From: an uncultured Oscillibacter sp.
GTDB lineage: Bacteria > Bacillota > Clostridia > Oscillospirales > Oscillospiraceae
DNA length: 6,208 nt
Assembly (NCBI GenBank): GCA_905233795.1
Contig: CAJOFP010000041.1
Coordinates: 1 to 6,208 of the forward strand
Reading direction: 5' to 3'
A program made the translations under genes and the position numbers. Below are positions 5,861 through 6,208 of this stretch, in pieces. The notes under the pieces were generated by a model. The model was given only the letters and a program-made list of their open reading frames with translations, was not told the origin of the DNA and searched no databases. How positions within the stretch are numbered: position 1 is the first letter of the stretch; the number at the start of each line of letters is the position of its first letter.

Positions 5861-5907
5861 AAACGCTGTCCGTTTGAATGAGAAATCAAAAAAAGCGGAC
5901 GGCGTTT
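5861..5907 (+). terminator. Intrinsic terminator of the GH32 operon
   Basis: AAACGCTGTCCGTTT (5861-5875) pairs with AAGCGGACGGCGTTT (5893-5907) to form a 15-bp stem with a 17-nt loop, followed by a T-rich tract (5905-5918). Two pairs are U-G wobbles in plus-strand RNA but become A-C mismatches in minus-strand RNA. The signal is therefore tuned for the plus-strand operon, although an A-rich flank on the other side could let it work, more weakly, for the convergent permease gene too. It lies about 29 nt after the stop codon of the second GH32 gene. Confidence 0.85.
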
Positions 5908-5953
5908 TTTTATTTTATATATTTTACGCTATCGCGTGATTATTATATTATAA

Positions 5954-6208
5954 TCAATCATAAAGGCGGCCTCTTGTGTGGAGCAGGACCCATAAGAAAA
6001 ACGGACCGCCTGAAAAAGCTAATAATATCCCGACGGGCAATTCATAAGGCGCGACCAGTAAACGTGATATTAAATCGCAAATCGTGACGAGTAAAGCGCC
6101 TGTCAGCATGGACGCGGGAATTAATTCCAGATGAGACGGGCCGAAAAAATATCGCGTCAAGTGCGGGACTAATAGACCGACAAAGCCGATTATAAAATAA
6201 ATCTGAAC
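5954..6208 (-). CDS. FecCD-family ABC transporter permease, C-terminal part (iron-siderophore, heme or cobalamin uptake)
   Basis: The minus strand from 6208 to the TGA at 5956-5954 encodes the last 84 residues of an inner-membrane permease; its start is outside the window. The fragment reads IIGFVGLLVPHLTRYFFGPSH, then a hydrophobic helix (MLTGALLVTICDLISRLL), the hallmark APYELPVGILLAFSGGPFFLWVLL, and a short polar tail RGRLYD. The GFVGLLVPH and ELPVGI..GGPFF signatures are characteristic of BtuC/FhuB/FecD-type permeases. These work with an ATPase and a substrate-binding protein to import chelated iron, heme or vitamin B12. The substrate cannot be told from the C-terminus. The frame continues upstream of an in-frame TTG (6158-6160) with family-typical residues, so that TTG is not the start. 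It is convergent with the GH32 operon. Confidence 0.88.
   Translation of the reverse strand, partial: VQIYFIIGFVGLLVPHLTRYFFGPSHLELIPASMLTGALLVTICDLISRLLVAPYELPVGILLAFSGGPFFLWVLLHTRGRLYD

Noticed and set aside
5878..6087. Plus-strand 69-codon open frame downstream of the second GH32 gene
   Set aside because: It starts inside the terminator loop and runs antisense to the FecCD permease fragment, which is clearly the real gene.
1..6208. CRISPR array, insertion sequence, tRNA or rRNA gene
   Set aside because: I saw no regularly spaced repeats with unique spacers, no transposase-like frame or terminal inverted repeats, and no tRNA-like cloverleaf or rRNA-like sequence.

Overview
The window looks like a chromosomal segment of an anaerobic or fermentative bacterium, most likely from the Bacillota. 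The basis is strong GGAGG/AAGGGG-type ribosome binding sites, Gram-positive-style ScrB motifs, very AT-rich spacers between moderately GC-rich genes, and a near-consensus housekeeping promoter. The exact lineage cannot be read from the sequence; a Negativicutes-like or other gut or rumen Bacillota is only a guess.

Layout. Positions 994 to 1 (minus strand) hold the N-terminal 331 codons of an exported protein of the UshA/5'-nucleotidase metallophosphatase family; its 3' end lies outside the window. Positions 995-1374 are an AT-rich divergent spacer. It holds a cluster of three TTTCTTGA-type half sites, a perfect 30-bp AT palindrome, a good extended -10 promoter, and a short tandem repeat in the leader of the next gene. 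Positions 1375-5832 (plus strand) hold four genes: a GH32 sucrose-6-phosphate hydrolase (ScrB type), an unrecognised 172-residue protein, a Cof-type HAD phosphatase, and a second, distinct GH32 beta-fructosidase. A strong terminator at 5861-5907 ends this run. The window closes with the C-terminal 84 residues of a FecCD-type iron/cobalamin ABC permease, convergent on the minus strand.

How the genes fit together. The two GH32 enzymes have no signal peptide, so they should act in the cytoplasm on sucrose, sucrose-6-phosphate or short fructo-oligosaccharides brought in by a transporter outside the window. The HAD protein could dephosphorylate a sugar phosphate arising from the same pathway. The 172-residue protein has no assignable role. 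No PTS, permease or LacI-type regulator is present here.

Most notable observations. The metallophosphatase-like protein has lost several metal ligands and its catalytic His/Asp pair in an otherwise intact frame, so it looks like a pseudoenzyme. The ScrB protein has Ser instead of the conserved Asn in its nucleophile motif. A perfect 12-bp RNA hairpin without a U-tract lies ahead of the unknown gene, which has a poorly placed Shine-Dalgarno and a 15-codon mini-ORF just upstream.
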